This document shows, piece by piece, positions 13,803-24,700 of a stretch of 64,000 nucleotides of DNA. The DNA is from Allacma fusca (Eukaryota > Arthropoda > Collembola > Symphypleona > Sminthuridae): the NCBI GenBank assembly GCA_947179485.1, contig OX359245.1, positions 26,089,067 through 26,153,066 on the forward strand. The letters are read 5' to 3'. Each line of letters begins with the position of its first letter. Within the stretch, counting starts at the first letter, position 1. The translations under genes and the position numbers were made by a program. Under the pieces are notes generated by a model, which ran no database searches, had not been told where the DNA came from, and saw nothing but the letters and a program-made list of their open reading frames with translations.

Positions 13803-14578
13803 AAGGATGGATTGCCATAAACAAGACAAGTATAAAATATAGTATATATTTATGATATAGTTTTATTCTACGCTAACTACATATTATCTTCGCATTTCTT
13901 AAAAATACTATAATTAAAACTAAGTGCAATATCCGTATTCACATTAAAAAACTGGCTTTCAAAAACGATTGCACGTGTGGAGGTCAATTCTTTGTCTTTG
14001 TTGACCACAAGTCTAGTCACAAGTACCTTAAAAAAGGTCATTTATTCTTTATCAGGTCAATAGATTTCCATAAATTGCGCTCCCACATTCTCACCGCCAT
14101 TTCACACTGACCAAACATCATCAACGAAAATCATGCAGTTAAGACGATTTCTTCGTTGTATGACATTTATATGTAATTACATGTGACAACAAAAAATAAG
14201 CCAATACACGGTAATGAAATAAAGGTGATAAAATAATCAAGCAATAATAATTATCAAAGTTATGCTAATTTATATTCCTCAAAGTTAGTAATGTATTTCA
14301 AAACTTTTCCATATTTGTGTAATGGGAAAATTTAATGTGTTGGAAGAAAATTAATTCAGTTTCATCATGTTTCATCTGAGTTGATTTGCATAATTTTTCT
14401 CCAATTCTATAATCGTACATCTGAAACTGAAGCCTAGCTTCCTTAATATTAACTATAGTTCACATCGTAAATTAAAATTTTCGAAGTTACATAATCAACT
14501 TCGTGTTGATGATTTTTTTGTCGTTCTCAATAAGATAAAGATTACCCAAAAGATAAGGATAGTGCTATATCTATGTAG

Positions 14579-14617
14579 TACATAACACTAATACGTAACA
14601 TAATTTTAATTTAGTCT
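14579..14617 (+). promoter_or_regulatory. Core promoter of CRAL-TRIO copy A (degenerate TATA plus initiator-like TTTAGTCT)
   Basis: TACATAA begins 31 nt before TTTAGTCT. Copies B, C and D have TATATA at the same spacing, so A carries a substituted TATA box. The ATG follows 85 nt after the end of this element. Transcription start is inferred, not shown. Confidence 0.35.
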
Positions 14618-14701
14618 TGAGGTGTTTCTTGTAGTAGTATCGCAGTTCCGACTAATCTTCTCGGGAAGAGGTATAGTTTGTTGACAAATTTTACCCCGAA
14701 A

Positions 14702-15900
14702 ATGAGACCAAATAGCAAAGACTCCGTACAATTGCAGCAAAAGGCTGTGGAAGAGGTAATTTACAAATTTGACGTTCAATTTTTGGGTCAATGGCCTAAC
14801 CATGGCTATAGTTTGTATTCATTCAACTATATATTCTTTTAATGTTCACAGCTCAGACACATAATCACTGACAAAAACTATCTGGACCAAAACAAACTTG
14901 AAAGCAATTCTTTTCTTCTTCGTTACTTGAAATTCTTTCATATGGATGTTTCCAAGGCGGAGAAAGCAATTAAAAATTACTGGAAGTATTGCAACTCGAA
15001 GAAGCTTGCATGCTTTGTTACCGAAATTCCCAACAAGTACAAAGATATTTTTCAAATATTCGCAGGAGCGAGGGATCACCAAAACCGTCCGGGTAATTAA
15101 TTTTCAACCAACATGGTCCCTCTATGATTTGAAGAACTTGATGTCTATAGAAGTTGGAATAATCAATAATATTTTTAATGTGATATAAAAATTCCAGTAA
15201 TTCAAATTCCAAACATAGGTGATTGGATCAAGAAACTGAACAACGGCTTTGACAAGCAGGACGAACTAGTTCTTGCAACATTGATCGAACGGATGCACTG
15301 GAATTTGGAGGAAAAACTTTTAGCGATGGATGCCGAATATGCAGTCATGATCTTGGATTTTAAAGACATTCCATACACATTCTCATTTTCAAAGCGAAGT
15401 TGGTGAAATATTTAATACATTAATAAATACGTCTAAGTACGGTTAAACTAATATTTAATCCGTCATAAAAAGCATTCATTATCAAAGGCTTTTAAATTTA
15501 AGTTTAATTAAATTATTTTTTTTTTTAATTTCAGTTCTCAATATAGTTGTGAAATTAATAAAGGAGATGATGCCCATATCCCCAGATGTAATTGCTCAAA
15601 CTATTATTTTAAATGGTATAGTTCTAAATATCCTTCTTAAAGCAGTATTGTGTTGTTTTGGAATACATTTAAACTAACAAGCCGTGCTATTTTCAAGCTC
15701 CAAAAATAATGAAAGTCTTAACTACTGCTGCTCACACCCTCTTGCGATTCACTCCGGAACAACAAAATCGATGTGTTATGTTCAGCCCTAGTGATGCTGA
15801 CTGGAAAGGACAGATTCTAAACTTTGTTCCTGCTAATCAGCTCCGACCGGAATTCGGAGGAACTTTCATTGGTCATCAAATGTGGTTTGAAAACAATTAA
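14702..15900 (+). CDS. CRAL-TRIO (Sec14-like) lipid-binding protein, copy A, 5 exons
   Basis: Exons 14702-14755, 14852-15092, 15198-15398, 15535-15615 and 15698-15900 join in phase to 259 codons. Exon 2 encodes a CRAL-TRIO N-terminal helical domain (SFLLRYLKFFHMDVSKAEKA, then NYWKYCNSK). Exons 3-5 encode the CRAL-TRIO fold: a MILDFKDIPY strand corresponding to the family's VxDxxG region, then APKIMKVL and FVPANQLRPEFGGTF near the C terminus, which matches the family's LPxEYGG motif. Such proteins bind small hydrophobic ligands (tocopherol, retinal, phosphoinositides) and are usually cytosolic. Intron 3 uses a weak GTTGGT donor where copy C has GTTAGT. The model is open throughout, so it is probably functional. 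The ligand is unknown. The giant retrotransposon lies 1.3 kb downstream. Confidence 0.8.
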
Positions 15901-16457
15901 GAGGACTACCCGTTTTTAATTCTGATGTTTTGAATTGTAAACGGTGCTATTTTCTGTTTACGCTACAATGTACACAAAATGCTAAAACTAATTTTGAAAC
16001 CGTTGTAGGAGTAAATAAAAAATACAAATTTTAACATACACAGTGAGTCACAAATCCCCATCGCTCCTTCATCAACCAGAGCAATTGTAAAATGAATTCC
16101 ATTCCACCATTTTCTAGTAAATCCTTTACAAAATTTTTCATGTCATCCTAATTTTTATACAGCAGGCAAGAAAAAGAAGCAAAGTCAGATTATATTAGGA
16201 AATTTATTTCCAACAAATGGGGCAACGCTGCGGCTTGTAGTGAGTTTATGGACTTTTAGAAATTTATTTGACGGGTTTGGTAAAAATGATTTGTGATGTT
16301 GTCATTTTGTCATGGACGACATGGTCGTTAAAAACATTTTAAAGCATATTTACTAAATTTAATTTTATCCTTACCAAAATTTCTACAAGGCCGCGTTTAC
16401 ACACTTGTAATAATTTAGTTTCTTAATGAATAAAGAATATTTGATTGAATTCAACGA

Positions 16458-17161
16458 TTGAGTGAAATATTATATTATTTATTTATTGTTTACATTTATT
16501 TTTGTTTATTTTTATTATTTATTGCTAGTTAATAATTTAAAGTGAAAATACAAGGTATAAGCCTTACTTGTCTCTATCGTGCATATTTCCAGGATGCTAA
16601 ATGGATGTTTCCCGTTTTTGCCCTTCCAGTGTAATATTTTGATGCAACTTCGTCGTTCATCAGCATCTGCATTGTTTTGAATACACTATTCCGAAAGTCC
16701 TTTCCTCAAACTCAATCAATTGAATTAGTCTGTTAAAAATAAATTATGACAAATATAATTATAATTTATTATAATTAATTTTTAGTTAGGATAACTAATG
16801 ATGAATGCCCATAAAACATGAGGATTTTGTAGAAACTCTCGTTGGACAGGAATGCCATGTGGTTTTGATTGTGATTAGTGACGTCGATATTTGGTAACGT
16901 ACATTTGATAAATTCTTGTGGTTCGATCTGTGGGTGGGTAATGAGGATATTTGTTAATTGTTCAAATGCGAATTCAGAAAAGAAGATTGCGTCCGTAATT
17001 AGTATATGTATGTTGATTTCCATCGTATTCCTAGTAGGTAATGCGTATTGTTTTAGTGAGGTGTAGTCTGAATAGTGGTAATCGTTAGGAGGAATGTGGG
17101 ATGTCATATTAATTAACACCATTGTTTTAAGTGTGAGGGACAACGTCGCAGCAACTTCCAC
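16458..17161. other. Flank between CRAL-TRIO unit A and the giant retrotransposon
   Basis: A minus-strand frame is open from 17161 to 16775, but it begins with GTG and in the pre-insertion sequence a stop lies two codons upstream of that GTG. No domain is visible. I treat the stretch as non-coding. Confidence 0.45.
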
Positions 17162-17165
17162 GTAT
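17162..17165. repeat. Target-site duplication GTAT, left copy
   Basis: GTAT directly precedes the LTR end TGTTACG. The same four bases follow the other LTR at 45953-45956. A 4-bp duplication fits Ty3/gypsy integration. Confidence 0.85.
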
Positions 17166-17748
17166 TGTTACGTGAATGGTATTACCCGGGTATTGATGTT
17201 GTGTGGGTAATAGTCATGTAGCCTAGGTTCGGGTGTTCCATCCCCTGAATTCCTGGAATCCGATGTTGTTGGAAACGCATGAATAAATGGAACTATTGAT
17301 TCTGTTGTGTAGATTCGTTTATAATTAATTGGGCCAATTTATTGTTCCTAGAACTGATACAATTTGCACTGAACAATTAACATTTAACACAAATAGAATT
17401 TGAAGTCTGAATCTCTTCTTCATGAAATCTCCCGATTTCATGTCGCCCCGTCTGCTACCTTTTGAGCTCCATCCCGGAGGGAATGGACTCTAGGTGCGGC
17501 TCCTCTTGATGTTGCTTGCTTGAAGTCGAGATTAGAACTTGTACTTAATCTACGTGTCTTAATCTAAATCTAATCTTATCCTATTCTTAGTTTATTGTTT
17601 ATTAAATAATCTGAATCATTTCCTTTCCTTTACTTATGATTATGTTAGGTCAGCGTTTGGTCTCACGTAGCTTCTGCTTACGACCTTCTAAACTATTTGC
17701 TGACTTAGATTATGCTTATTCTACTCTATTTATAATATATCCGTAACA
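17166..17748 (-). repeat. 3' LTR of the giant retrotransposon
   Basis: 583 bp, matching 45370-45952. On the minus strand TATAAATAG (17734-17726) lies only about 15 nt inside the LTR, implying an unusually short U3. Several AATAAA signals lie further in. Confidence 0.95.
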
Positions 17749-17758
17749 TTCCTCTTCT
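17749..17758 (-). other. Polypurine tract
   Basis: On the minus strand AGAAGAGGAA directly abuts the 3' LTR, the expected position of the plus-strand DNA primer. Confidence 0.8.
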
Positions 17759-20414
17759 GGGTAATTGTCGTCCTCGACAATGTCATCTGTCGAAGTTCAA
17801 GTTCATATTATTTGTAATTATACTAGTTGTATTTTTTTTTTGTTACCATACTTTGTAGCTATATGGTGGTCGTTATATTGACTTTGTAGCAAGGTCGTAA
17901 TGGTATTCATGGGTATTTGTTGTTAAGGCATTTTATACAATTTATCATACATGTTCATCATCATGTGTGTGTATACTTTTGTAATGCTGTACAATATTTG
18001 ATGGTGTTACTGTTTGTATACTTACGTCTGATAATCAACCATTTTCATCCTTTCATCATTTGCATATACACTATTTACATGGAATATATCGTTATTTGGC
18101 TTGATTTCTAATGTTATTTATCGTATCTAAGATTAGAAACATCGTAGCAGAATTGAAAATTTTGTACACGCAATTATAGTATATCGAAACAAGAATTCGA
18201 ATCTCGAAAGCTACGTTAAAATACTATGTTGTGAAAAGAATTTGTTTGTAAAAACTGGCAAGAATACTTGAAAGCAGATATGAAACATTTTCCCTTGTTT
18301 CTATTCTTATTTGATTTCTAATTTTTTTCTGATACCAAATTCTAGTTGTTGCAACAATTGGGGTAGCATGTTTATATGCTAAGGTTATTGTTAAAAGGTT
18401 GGGGTATTGGTTGATAATACGACTGCTAATAAGTTCTTTTGTGACTTTCCTTGTGGAACAATTTAACATGTCACAGACAAATCGTTGTGGGGAAAATTTT
18501 TGTCAAAAACTATGATTGCTCAATATCACTATCAACGGTTTGAAGTGACGGTCTTGAGCGCAGTAGTGTCGCTCTTAAACACAATTATTTGAAAAACCGA
18601 CGCTGAAACCTCCTGAGGTCTCTACAGAAAGTTTGAAGAATCTTTTTATTTTCGCCTGTGAAATATTTGAGTTGTTTTTCGGTGGCTAAATTAGGAATTA
18701 TGTCCTTCTTATGCACAACTGTTGGCAATTTCACCAAATGTGAAAACATCGTGCTCCATGAAGTTCTGTAAGTGTTTCTTACTACTCCATAAGACATAAA
18801 ATCATATTGTACCGTGAACTATTTCCTTAGTTGAGATAGGAATGTATTTTGGCGATAATCATAAATATATATATATACCTTGATCTGTAAAAATCCTATT
18901 TTGATGAAATGTGTCAAATTTGTAAGTTAAATTTTCTGTTTAGGCAAATGCTCATTTTGCGTTCGAAAATTTTTAAAGATTTCTTTCAGAGTTGTTGGAC
19001 AATTGATATTAATAAAACACAATTTATCTTGGGAAACTATGGAATGTAACAAGCAAAATAAGACGTTTGATCTTTTAAGATTTAAAACTGATCCTTTTTA
19101 TTGGATAAACGAAGTGAATTTAACGATTCCGTAAACTTATTTGTCATGAGTGAATGTCAAATGTATGTACTCAAGATTGTAAAAAGATGTCAACACTGTT
19201 TGCAATGTAGATCTTAGTTGCCTTTAAACTTTGCGATTTAGAATACGAAACAGCACTCGTATACGTCGATGACATATTAATCATGTCATATAATGTCTCC
19301 ATTACTGTAATTTTCTTACTTTTTATATTTTTATTATTTAAAGTTCCTCCTACCTATTCGTGGTATATTTTTGTTTATTCTTCTAGTCCCTAGATCATTT
19401 ATGTAGGCCCTTGGAATAGGTGAAGGTCCTTGCTCTCAAACGACATTAGGATCCTTCTGATCGGGGCACATCCATGTCAATAATTTTTGACAAAATTATT
19501 TTCTAACTATCATTTGAAATGCGAAACACTTTGCAAGTAAATAATTTTGTAAACAAACCTGTGTTACAGAAATTCTTTTGAAAGAATCTATCCTTCGGAC
19601 TTTCGTTTTACTTAATCTGTTTTCTAGGTACCTAAAATATTAGCACGTCTAGCTAAATAGATTTTGTTAAACTGAAGCTAAAAGGTAAACTGATCCTGAT
19701 CGTAGAGAACTTGCTTATACAGGGGTTCTGATTTTTGCTGGAAATTTGGTATCCCGCTCATCCCAAACGATGAGTAGGTTGGAAATTTAATTTTTATTCT
19801 TCTCATATGGAGTCGAATGACCTAATAAGTCACAAGGCATTACAATCATCACTCATTGGCTGTTGAGTGAACAAGCCTCAAGGAATTATGATATTGCCTA
19901 AAATTTTTGTTAGAACTGAACCTTATCTTGAAACAATTTCGTCTCGTTAACAAATCAGTGTTTGTTTTGAAAACACAGCCTGACTTGATAGTGTTGATAT
20001 CTAATAAAAACCTAATCACTGGAATCAATGGGGTGAAAAGGAAATTGGAAAGAAAATGGATAATGAATCCATCGAGACACGAAAGATATATTGATTTGAA
20101 TCACAATCTTTAGACTTTTCTTCCTTTTACTCCTATTGGGGATCTGTCTCTTTAACTAAATGGAACTTTTCGTTCGTTATTTGAACTTTGATTATTTTCA
20201 TTTCATTTTTATATTTTTGTTGTATATGAACTTGATTTTCTGTCTTTTCTCTTCCTAACCTTATTCTACTTATAACTACTTATCCTATTATTTTGCTAAT
20301 ACTATCTTATAACTATTAAATGTTTTTAAATATTTTTCCATACAATTTTATGGTTTTGTGTATATTTTTCTTCGTTTTTCTTTCTTGCGTTTATCCTTCC
20401 CGGTTGGGTCGGTG
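17759..20414 (-). other. 3' non-coding region of the giant retrotransposon
   Basis: 2.66 kb between the stop of the small membrane protein and the polypurine tract. It is AT-rich with no long sense ORF. It contains a short opposite-strand reverse-transcriptase-like fragment (19235-19288). Nothing else was recognised. Confidence 0.6.
19235..19288 (+). pseudogene. Reverse-transcriptase fragment (YVDD motif)
   Basis: Eighteen codons read DLEYETALVYVDDILIMS, the catalytic core signature of LTR-element reverse transcriptases. Stops and unrelated sequence follow on both sides. It is on the plus strand, opposite to the host element's own Pol, so it is not a copy of that Pol in place. It is too short to assign to a clade; chance similarity is unlikely but possible. 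Confidence 0.45.
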
Positions 20415-21146
20415 TTATAGTTGTACGGTTGCTCTGGTTGTGTGTCGGCTGGCTTGTTGTTGTGTATTGGGCCTCACAATTCTGCATCCGACTAGCTGCT
20501 CTATAGAATTTTGGACTAATGCCTGCGTGTCTGCAACATTGTCTAATTCTCTCTCATTCGGTTTTTGTTGATCTGTTTTTCTTTTCTTCATTCGAATTCG
20601 GTATAGTATTACTGTGAATATAAATATCACTACTGTGGTAATACAACCGAATGAACTAATAATGACTACGGTATAATCCGTGTCTGATGTTGGAACCTCA
20701 TTGGGTTTCCAATCAATTTCGTTGAAATGCTCCATCCATGGTGGTCTGCTATCCCTCAGCATCGTGGGCTGTTGGTTTTGTATGAATTGTTGTTGAGGTT
20801 GTAGTAAAGCCATTTGTTGGTTCCTTTCCATGATTCTCTGGGCTTCTACGTTCGGGTCGTTCGGGTCATACTGCACTATGGCTAGTTTCCCGTCATCCTT
20901 GTGGTGTAGTATGTGTACTGTTGGGTCCTTTTGTGATAGTACTGATGCTGTGATGGCTCCGCTTCCGACGGTTATGGCTGGTACCATGTAATTTGCGAAC
21001 CATTTTCCAACTTGAGTTCCTAGGGTTGCCATCAGTGGTCCTCCCCATGGTTCTGGACTTGGTTGTGCTATCGGCCTGGTTTCGGAAACGTCCATTGCAA
21101 TTAGAGTTATTGCAAGGCTCAAAAGAATATACCACTTGTATTCCAT
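20415..21146 (-). CDS. Small membrane protein of the giant retrotransposon (ORF4, Env-like topology)
   Basis: 243 aa from ATG at 21146. Residues 1-23 form a signal peptide (YILLSLAITLIAM core). A second apolar stretch (MVPAITVGSGAITASVL) lies at about 54-70. A strong TM helix follows at about 158-181 (VVIISSFGCITTVVIFIFTV) with a basic RIRMKKRK stop-transfer. The tail of about 55 aa is polar. This resembles a type I membrane protein with a short ectodomain rich in Gln and Pro. It is the last ORF before the 3' LTR, where Env sits in gypsy-type errantiviruses and retroviruses, but it lacks obvious cysteine pairs or a fusion motif. A CTACTCAG acceptor-like site lies upstream, suggesting a spliced mRNA. 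An Env role is inferred from topology and position only. Confidence 0.7.
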   Translation of the reverse strand: MEYKWYILLSLAITLIAMDVSETRPIAQPSPEPWGGPLMATLGTQVGKWFANYMVPAITVGSGAITASVLSQKDPTVHILHHKDDGKLAIVQYDPNDPNVEAQRIMERNQQMALLQPQQQFIQNQQPTMLRDSRPPWMEHFNEIDWKPNEVPTSDTDYTVVIISSFGCITTVVIFIFTVILYRIRMKKRKTDQQKPNERELDNVADTQALVQNSIEQLVGCRIVRPNTQQQASRHTTRATVQL

Positions 21147-21712
21147 CCTTGGAAAATTTTGTATCTATTTTTTGTTTCGTATTTCTGAGTAGTCTCAAGT
21201 ATTTGAGCTCTCTGTGTGTGTTGAGATTATAATGAGTACTCTGGTTTAAGAGTCTCTTATTTATATCAGTATATTGTTTATGTTTTCATCTTCCGATTGC
21301 GAAAGAGAATTCTTTTTCTAATTCCAATGTTGTAATCCGTATGTCCCACTTCCGGTGACATAATCTTTTGTTAGTATTTCTATCTTATGAACTCTATGAA
21401 ATGTGTTAGTAAGTAAAATATTTTTGTTTTGTTTTCTATTTTGTATTTTATTTTTATTTGTTTTTCATTTCTAACTACTCTGTTATGGTGACCATTATGT
21501 AACATCCGCCGTAATCCCAATGGTTGATGCTACATAAGATCTTAAAAATGTTTTATCGTAGATCCTCTCTTGCGAAATAATCTACACTTTACATTCCCTT
21601 CGGGAATTTCTTCCGTCATCAGGTAATTTGGCTTCTGCTTTCCCCGCTAGTTCTCCTTCTCTTTATACCGTGACCTGGATGGAATGGTCAGGTTGTTATC
21701 CTCTGTGACGTC

Positions 21713-24700
21713 CTAATCGTCTTCCTCGGACGGCCCTCTGAGGGTGCCTGTCTCCTCCTCTCCTTCCGCTAGTGTTCGGAATGATATGACTGCGAATCTA
21801 TTCTCGGATAAAATCTCCGGGTCCCATGTTGCTCGTTCTGATCTTTCCCATAACTGATCCATTAGCCTTCTATGCTCCACAGGGTTTGTTATGGAAAGAT
21901 AGCTGGTTCTTTGTTGTGTCACTGGGTCTCTCCTGAGTTCTTCCTGAATAAAATCATGTCCAAGGTCTCGAAAAACTATTTCGATTCCTGTTCGACCTCT
22001 GAGGGTTCGTATGAGATTTATTATATCGGGTTCATCTGGTCTTCCGCCAATGACAACTGATCGCCATTGGGGTGTTTGGAATCGATCTATAGCGCTTGGT
22101 ACCATATGTATTGGTGTTATTCCTGGTCGTCTTTCATTTCTTGGTGATAAATGATATGGTTTGTAACTTGGTCCGTCTCCACGGTTGCTAATTTGCTCCC
22201 GAATCCTGTGAAAATGTTCTCTTTGCCAGATTCGTATCGTGACAAGTTCGTTTAGGTCTCTGAAAGAACCTGTTCTCCGGGGTTGTCTTAGGGTGGCTAC
22301 TCCTCCTTTTAGTTTTCTAGCGTATAGGGTAGTTGGCTTTTGGCCTTCCCCTGCTAGTTTCATTGCGAATATCCAGTCTTCCCATTGTCCTAGTTCTTCT
22401 TCTATGTCGTCTATTGGATTGGGTTGACTTCTGCCGCTTTGGTTCATCGCTCCAAATTGTCGCCACTCCTGAATTGCCTCGTCCTGATGATAAAGAGTTA
22501 TGAGCCTTTCGGTCATACTCGCAAATTCTTGAAAACTTAGCATGTGTATTGGTATACTTGCTAGTTGTTGTAAAGCTTTCTCTCCACGTCCGGTGATGGC
22601 GTCTCCTCTCAGTAGGAAACTATTTATCCATATTTCTTGCTCTCGCCAGGTTGGTTGAGTTCCTATGTCGAACCACATCTGAGTAATTAATCTGCGTAGC
22701 TCTGTTCCCGTGAGCCCTTGCATTACTCCTTGATGTTCCCGACATGTTAGGTATGTTGGTACTTGGTGATTGTCAATACCTCTTTGACCATTGAACAGTG
22801 TTGTCCAAAGTCTCGGTATCATTTCCCCTGGTGAGATGTTCATGTCTCCTGCCATCGTTTCCAGACGGGTGTTTTCCATTGGTACGTTTCTTCGACTTTG
22901 CCCGTATAGGATGAGCAGGTCTCGCTCCCTTGGGTCTAGTCTGCGATAATCTGTGGGATGGTCCATTGCATCATACAGCAATGCCCTTCTTTCCCGGATT
23001 AATTCTCCGTGATTATTGTAGTCCATTCCTGCCTGGTGTTCGGCGTATTCTATATTTGATTCGTGAGCATCTGTTCTAGGTTCGCTTAAAGTGCTAAGCG
23101 CCCTTCGTAACTGCTCGAGTCGTAGTTGAGGTGGTTGGGTGGGTTGTTGGTGGATGTCAAGTCTCTCAATAAATGTCTCCCTGTACATTCTGTTGAGCCA
23201 TCTCACTAGATTTTGCTCTGGACTGTTGGTTGACCGGTGTGAGATATTATATGTTGGAAATCTCTCTGGGTCGATGGTAGATTTCTGGTAACAATGAGGA
23301 CACATGGTGGATCTTTCCCTGGTGTCCATGTTGTTGCTGAAGTAGTTCGTTCTCCTGGAGTACTGCGCTTCTATCTGGCTGTGGCGTTCGTCTCCGGATA
23401 TATCTTCCATCACTTGGTCCGGGAATCTTGGCGGTGGTGAGTGGTCCAATGGGTCATTGGCCCTTTCCACCATCTTTTTCACTTGAAGTCGTACCGGATC
23501 CAGTTGGCTGTATAACTGTGTCTTGTTTGGGTTGGTAAAGATGACTATTTCCGCATCCTCATCTTCCCAACTTGGTGCTACCATCCATCCACGGACTCCT
23601 ATATAAAATGATACGTGAGCTAAATCAACGAATCTTACATCAGGTGAGTCTGGTTGTGCTAGTGGGTCTTCCGGTGCTGGAGCTGGTGGGTTTTCCTGGC
23701 GTTCTTCCTTGAACTCCACCTTTCGTTGCCGTTGTCTAGCTCGTCTGGACTTCAGTTTGTCTTCAATGGGTGGTATAGGTTGTCCCGTTATCGTGGATGG
23801 TCCGGGTGACGGTGACCTTGATCCTCGTCTGTCCCTTGTATCGTTAAATATTACAGTCCTAATGGGTGAGTATACTCTAACCCTGGGTCGTTCACTTTCT
23901 GGCTCTGGACCTCGTCGTCGTCCTCTATACTGGAATGTACAGTTTGGGGCGTTGTCCCTTCCATACAACCTGTCCAACTCGGGTCTACTCCTTCGGATGT
24001 ATTGTACCGGAATGTCCTTTTGTCTTTGCCAAGCTTCATGTGCTGCTAACTTGGTCTTTGGTCGTACGGGTGGCTTATGGCCATGTTTGAGTGGGCAGTA
24101 TTCGCATCTGGTCTGCACCCACTTACTGTCTGTCTCGTTGTCTGACGAACTATCTACCTGATGTTCTAATGGTGGCTTCTCCTCGTCGTCTAAGACCTCT
24201 TCCTTGATTACGTTCAATGATGTTCCGGCTCCTTCTTCTTGCGCCTCCATAGCTTGTTCCGTTGGCACAGCCGGTTCCTCTTCTGAGGTCAAAACCGGTC
24301 CTTCTGCTCCCTCTGTCCTTCGTGGGTGGTTTCTTCCGGGGTCACCTTTCCGTATTGGGTCCTGGTTCCCTCCGAAGTCCATTCCGACGGACGTGCCAAT
24401 ATAGATTACCATTCTGAGGGTAAATCGTACAAGCTGTTGAATAATCCCTGTAGGTCTTCCTGACGATGAGTGAGCCTCCTCTTCCTCGATTCGTGCCAGC
24501 ATAAGCTGTAGCTGTTGTTTTAAGAATTGTTTACTATAACTGACGGGTGACCATGCGTTGGTCGGTCCTACGAATGCATCTCGCCTCTGTCGTTCTCTGG
24601 CTGCTCGTTCCGACGTTCGCTGGAAGAGTGGGTGGGTTTGTGAGACGTTGGCGTGTGCCTTTGTCTCCCATCCCTTAAGTTCTTCTGCTTCGAGATGGTC

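Larger units (their letters stand above)
13803..16457. repeat. Tandem duplication unit A (CRAL-TRIO array)
   Basis: This segment aligns by eye with unit B (about 46972-49522) through promoter, all exons, introns and 3' flank. Shared landmarks are GGCTTTCAAAAACGATTGCA at 13955 and 47070, and a shared 3' sequence ending GAAATCAACG/GAATTCAACG. Units C (from about 52668) and D (from about 57150) are more distant copies. The CATAAACAAGAC motif at the left edge is also found in C. Confidence 0.75.

Noticed and set aside
16775..17161. 128-codon minus-strand frame next to the 3' LTR
   Set aside because: Begins with GTG, has no domain, and in the pre-insertion sequence a stop lies just upstream. Probably chance.
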